Assembly (NCBI GenBank): GCA_903911805.1 | Contig: CAIWET010000550.1 | Location: forward strand, 1 to 7,747 | Source: an uncultured Ignavibacteria bacterium | GTDB taxonomy: Bacteria > Bacteroidota > Ignavibacteria > Kapaibacteriales > UBA2268 | Length of the DNA: 7,747 nucleotides | Direction: 5' to 3' | In this document: positions 6,098 through 7,747 of the stretch, one piece after another | How positions within the stretch are numbered: the first letter of the stretch is position 1 | Layout of the letters: each line of letters opens with the position of its first letter | Translations under genes and position numbers: made by a program | The notes under the pieces: model-generated | Seen by the model: only the letters and a program-made list of their open reading frames with translations | The model's database searches: none | What the model was told of the DNA's origin: nothing

Positions 6098-6349
6098 TCA
6101 ATCCTTGATAGTAATTTCAAAGTCTTCAATAATCGGATTTGCGATTAGTTTTTTACAAGCTTCTTCAGCTTTTGTAAAAGCTATTTCTCTTGAATCAGCA
6201 TCAATTACTAATTCTACAAATTTTCCGATTCTTACATTGCTTATCATTTGATATTCAAGAGAGTGCAAAGCGTGCTCCACTGCTTTCCCCTGAACGTCTA
6301 AAATTCCTTTTCTTAAAGTAATTTTAATGGTTGCATAAAATTTCTGCAT
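6098..6349 (-). CDS. purS: Phosphoribosylformylglycinamidine synthase subunit PurS
   Basis: PurS is the small structural subunit that bridges PurQ and short-type PurL in the FGAM synthetase complex. The 83 residues match the family length of about 80-85. Visible family blocks are KGILDVQGKAVEHALHSL (14-31; most relatives have DPQG where this has DVQG), VRIGK (39-43) and the C-terminal NPIIEDFEI (71-79). The ATG has a good ribosome site, AGGTG (6355-6359), five bases upstream. Its last codons hold the AAGGA that serves purQ. Presence of PurS implies that the organism has the three-subunit enzyme rather than the single large PurL of gammaproteobacteria and Bacteroidia. Confidence 0.95.
   Translation of the reverse strand: MQKFYATIKITLRKGILDVQGKAVEHALHSLEYQMISNVRIGKFVELVIDADSREIAFTKAEEACKKLIANPIIEDFEITIKD
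6102..6106 (-). promoter_or_regulatory. Ribosome binding site that decides the purQ start
   Basis: AAGGA on the reverse strand lies six bases upstream of the ATG at 6095, inside the final codons of purS. With the TTG at 6101 as start there would be no spacer at all. The site therefore supports the ATG. Confidence 0.75.
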
Positions 6350-6354
6350 TTAAA

Positions 6355-6359
6355 CACCT
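6355..6359 (-). promoter_or_regulatory. Ribosome binding site of purS
   Basis: AGGTG on the reverse strand, five bases before the purS ATG, lies in the 16-bp gap after pssA. It is one of the clearest Shine-Dalgarno sequences in the window. Confidence 0.65.
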
Positions 6360-6365
6360 AATTTA

Positions 6366-7082
6366 TTAATTTTTCTTAAAATTCAATACCAAAGTGCGAA
6401 CACTCGCATATATAACATTTAAAATCATAAAAGGAAAGATCATCATTCCTTTTGTAGCAATTATTGCAATAATTGCAATTACAAAAATACTAAAAAAGAT
6501 TGGCTTTGACTTAATATATTTCTTAGAAGGTCTTGGAAGATTTTCAAACTTTATTTTCGATACCATCAATAAAGAAGTTAAAACCGAAATTCCAATTAAC
6601 ATTCCATTATTCAATTCGGGAGTGAAATAATTTTTCATATAAATAAATATAATAAATGAAATAATCATTAATGCACCCAAAGGAATTGGCATTCCTTCAA
6701 AATATTGCTTATCCTGAAGTGTAGCACTTCTAACGTTGAATCTTGCTAATCTCATTACGCCTGTTAATGCTGGCAATGAAGCCAATAAAATTCCAAATTC
6801 ACCTAATTGGAACAAATATATTTTCCAAAGTAAAAATGATGGAACTACTCCGAATGAAACTGCATCACACAGCGAGTCAAGCTGTATTCCAAATTCACTT
6901 GCTGATTTGGTCAATCTTGCCATAAACCCATCTAAAGCATCAAAAATACCTGCTAATAGTATATATGAAGCTGCTCTTGTAAACTCTGAATTATGAATTG
7001 AAATAAGAGCCATAAAGCCCATATAAATATTCATAAGAGTAAAAAAGTTCGGTATAATCGCTCTTGAAAATCTTACTTTCAC
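6366..7082 (-). CDS. pssA: CDP-diacylglycerol--serine O-phosphatidyltransferase
   Basis: PssA condenses CDP-diacylglycerol with L-serine to give phosphatidylserine and CMP in the membrane. The 238-residue protein is polytopic, with about six to eight hydrophobic segments. It carries the complete CDP-alcohol phosphatidyltransferase motif D48xxD51G52xxA55R56x8G65xxxD69xxxD73, whose aspartates bind the two metal ions. PNFFTLMNIYMGF (11-23) is the usual N-terminal block of the PS synthase branch, as is RLARFNVR (111-118). The start is GTG at 7082, overlapping the psd stop as GTGA. An AGGA about 11 bases upstream is a rather distant ribosome site, so coupling with psd is likely. The next internal ATG (residue 17) would remove the conserved PN..T motif, so GTG is preferred. 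The adjacent psd uses its product. Other family members make phosphatidylglycerol phosphate or phosphatidylinositol, but the neighbour and motifs favour PS synthase. Confidence 0.94.
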   Translation of the reverse strand: MKVRFSRAIIPNFFTLMNIYMGFMALISIHNSEFTRAASYILLAGIFDALDGFMARLTKSASEFGIQLDSLCDAVSFGVVPSFLLWKIYLFQLGEFGILLASLPALTGVMRLARFNVRSATLQDKQYFEGMPIPLGALMIISFIIFIYMKNYFTPELNNGMLIGISVLTSLLMVSKIKFENLPRPSKKYIKSKPIFFSIFVIAIIAIIATKGMMIFPFMILNVIYASVRTLVLNFKKN

Positions 7083-7741
7083 TTTACTAAATATCCTAAT
7101 ATTGTATTACCGGCAATTACTTTATCTCCAACTTTGCAATTTATCTTAGTATTTGGTGATACTATTATATCCATTCTTGATCCAAATTTCATCATTCCAA
7201 TTTTGTCGCCTATTGTCAAAGAATCTCCTACATTAACAGTACAAACAATTCTTCTTGCTAATACGCCTGTAATTTGTTTAAAATATACTTTCCCAAAATC
7301 TGTTAAGACACCTATCTGTGATTGTTCATTTAATTCTGATGATTTTGGATGCCAGGCAACCAAATATTCTCCAGGATTATAATTATAAAACTCCACTTTT
7401 CCAGTTACAGGTGTTCTATTTACATGTACGTCTAAAGGTGATAAAAAGATACTAATTTGTTTAGCTTTTCCTTTTATATATTTATTTTCTTCTACATCAA
7501 TAATTTGTACTACCTTGCCGTCTGCGGGAGATAAAATTGTTGATTTATTTTCAAGTGCTTCTTTTGGAATAATTCTTTCGGGGTCTCTAAAGAACCACAA
7601 AGTAAATAAAAACAGGATTATTCCTAGTATTAGCAAGGGATAAGACAAATATGGCTTATTAATAAAAAAGAATAAAACTATCATTGCCACTGCAATTAAT
7701 AGCATAATTATTATATTGTTCGTTCCGTATTTTGATAGCAT
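7079..7741 (-). CDS. psd: Phosphatidylserine decarboxylase proenzyme (PSD-A type)
   Basis: Psd removes CO2 from phosphatidylserine to make phosphatidylethanolamine, using a pyruvoyl group created by self-cleavage. The 220 residues are the short PSD-A form. Two N-terminal hydrophobic helices (about 10-28 and 33-51) anchor it in the membrane, and FFRDPER (50-56) follows. Catalytic blocks are SPADG (71-75, Asp74), FLSPLDVHVNR (99-109, His106) and the cleavage site KFGSR (185-189). Cleavage between Gly187 and Ser188 would give a beta chain of 187 residues and a pyruvoyl alpha chain of 33 residues. The site is GS, as usual for PSD-A, rather than the LGST of the longer E. coli enzyme. The ATG at 7741 gives a natural N-terminus. 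Only six bases of upstream sequence are in the window, so its ribosome site and promoter cannot be seen, and a slightly more upstream start cannot be excluded. It overlaps pssA by 4 bp, pairing two consecutive enzymes. Confidence 0.95.
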   Translation of the reverse strand: MLSKYGTNNIIIMLLIAVAMIVLFFFINKPYLSYPLLILGIILFLFTLWFFRDPERIIPKEALENKSTILSPADGKVVQIIDVEENKYIKGKAKQISIFLSPLDVHVNRTPVTGKVEFYNYNPGEYLVAWHPKSSELNEQSQIGVLTDFGKVYFKQITGVLARRIVCTVNVGDSLTIGDKIGMMKFGSRMDIIVSPNTKINCKVGDKVIAGNTILGYLVK

Positions 7742-7747
7742 GTTAAT

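Noticed and set aside
6051..6251. Forward open frame opposite purQ and purS
   Set aside because: Antisense shadow of conserved coding sequence with no domain or ribosome site.
6457..6483. Three near-identical 9-bp units (GCAATTATT-like), also forming a short inverted repeat
   Set aside because: They encode an Ile-Ala-Ile repeat in a membrane helix of pssA. Hydrophobic low complexity explains them better than a regulatory site.
6394..6996. Three forward open frames opposite pssA (6394-6630, 6736-6996, 6743-6925)
   Set aside because: They mirror the hydrophobic codons of pssA, overlap one another, and show no family features.
7134..7382. Forward open frame opposite psd
   Set aside because: Antisense to the conserved catalytic part of psd, and no motif was found.
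1..7747. CRISPR array, insertion sequence, tRNA or rRNA, toxin-antitoxin or phage defence system
   Set aside because: No spaced direct repeats, terminal inverted repeats, transposase, RNA-gene-like stretch or defence gene was seen. Every part longer than about 120 bp is accounted for by core genes.

Overview
The window is AT-rich (about 30% G+C judged by eye), gene-dense bacterial DNA. It looks like ordinary chromosomal core-genome sequence, with no mobile element, CRISPR array, rRNA or tRNA that I can see. The gene set (separate PurS and PurQ subunits, PSD-A type phosphatidylserine decarboxylase next to PssA, two short TatA/B-like proteins, stand-alone GatA) and the low G+C fit a free-living member of the Bacteroidota/Chlorobiota (FCB) group, perhaps an Ignavibacteria- or Kapabacteria-like lineage. 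Typical Bacteroidia use one long PurL instead of PurS/PurQ/PurL, which argues against them. This placement is an inference from gene content, not a phylogeny.

Layout: positions 1-122 are a very AT-rich leader with possible promoter elements and a 12-bp perfect palindrome. They precede the only forward-strand gene (123-485), a stand-alone CZB (chemoreceptor zinc-binding) domain protein of 120 residues with a complete His/Cys/His/His ligand set. A rho-independent terminator follows at 510-543, and its T-run touches the stop codon of the convergent gene panC.

Everything else (542-7741) lies on the reverse strand and reads as one compact ten-gene transcription unit. In transcription order it is psd, pssA, purS, purQ, tatA, a tatA/tatB-like gene, gatA, a YegS/DagK-type lipid kinase, recF and panC. 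Junctions are 4-bp or 1-bp overlaps or gaps of 2-16 bp. The exception is a 50-bp gap before recF, the only plausible site for an internal promoter. The unit's own promoter and anything upstream of psd lie beyond the right edge.

Together the genes cover phosphatidylethanolamine synthesis (psd, pssA), the amidotransferase part of FGAM synthetase (purS, purQ), Tat protein export, the amidase subunit of GatCAB tRNA amidotransferase, lipid phosphorylation, recombinational repair (recF) and pantothenate synthesis (panC). This is a housekeeping mix rather than one pathway. I found no convincing undescribed system. The points most worth a second look are the single-domain CZB protein with its palindromic upstream site, the placement of recF in a metabolic operon, the tandem Tat subunits, and the apparent lack of a reverse-strand terminator after panC.
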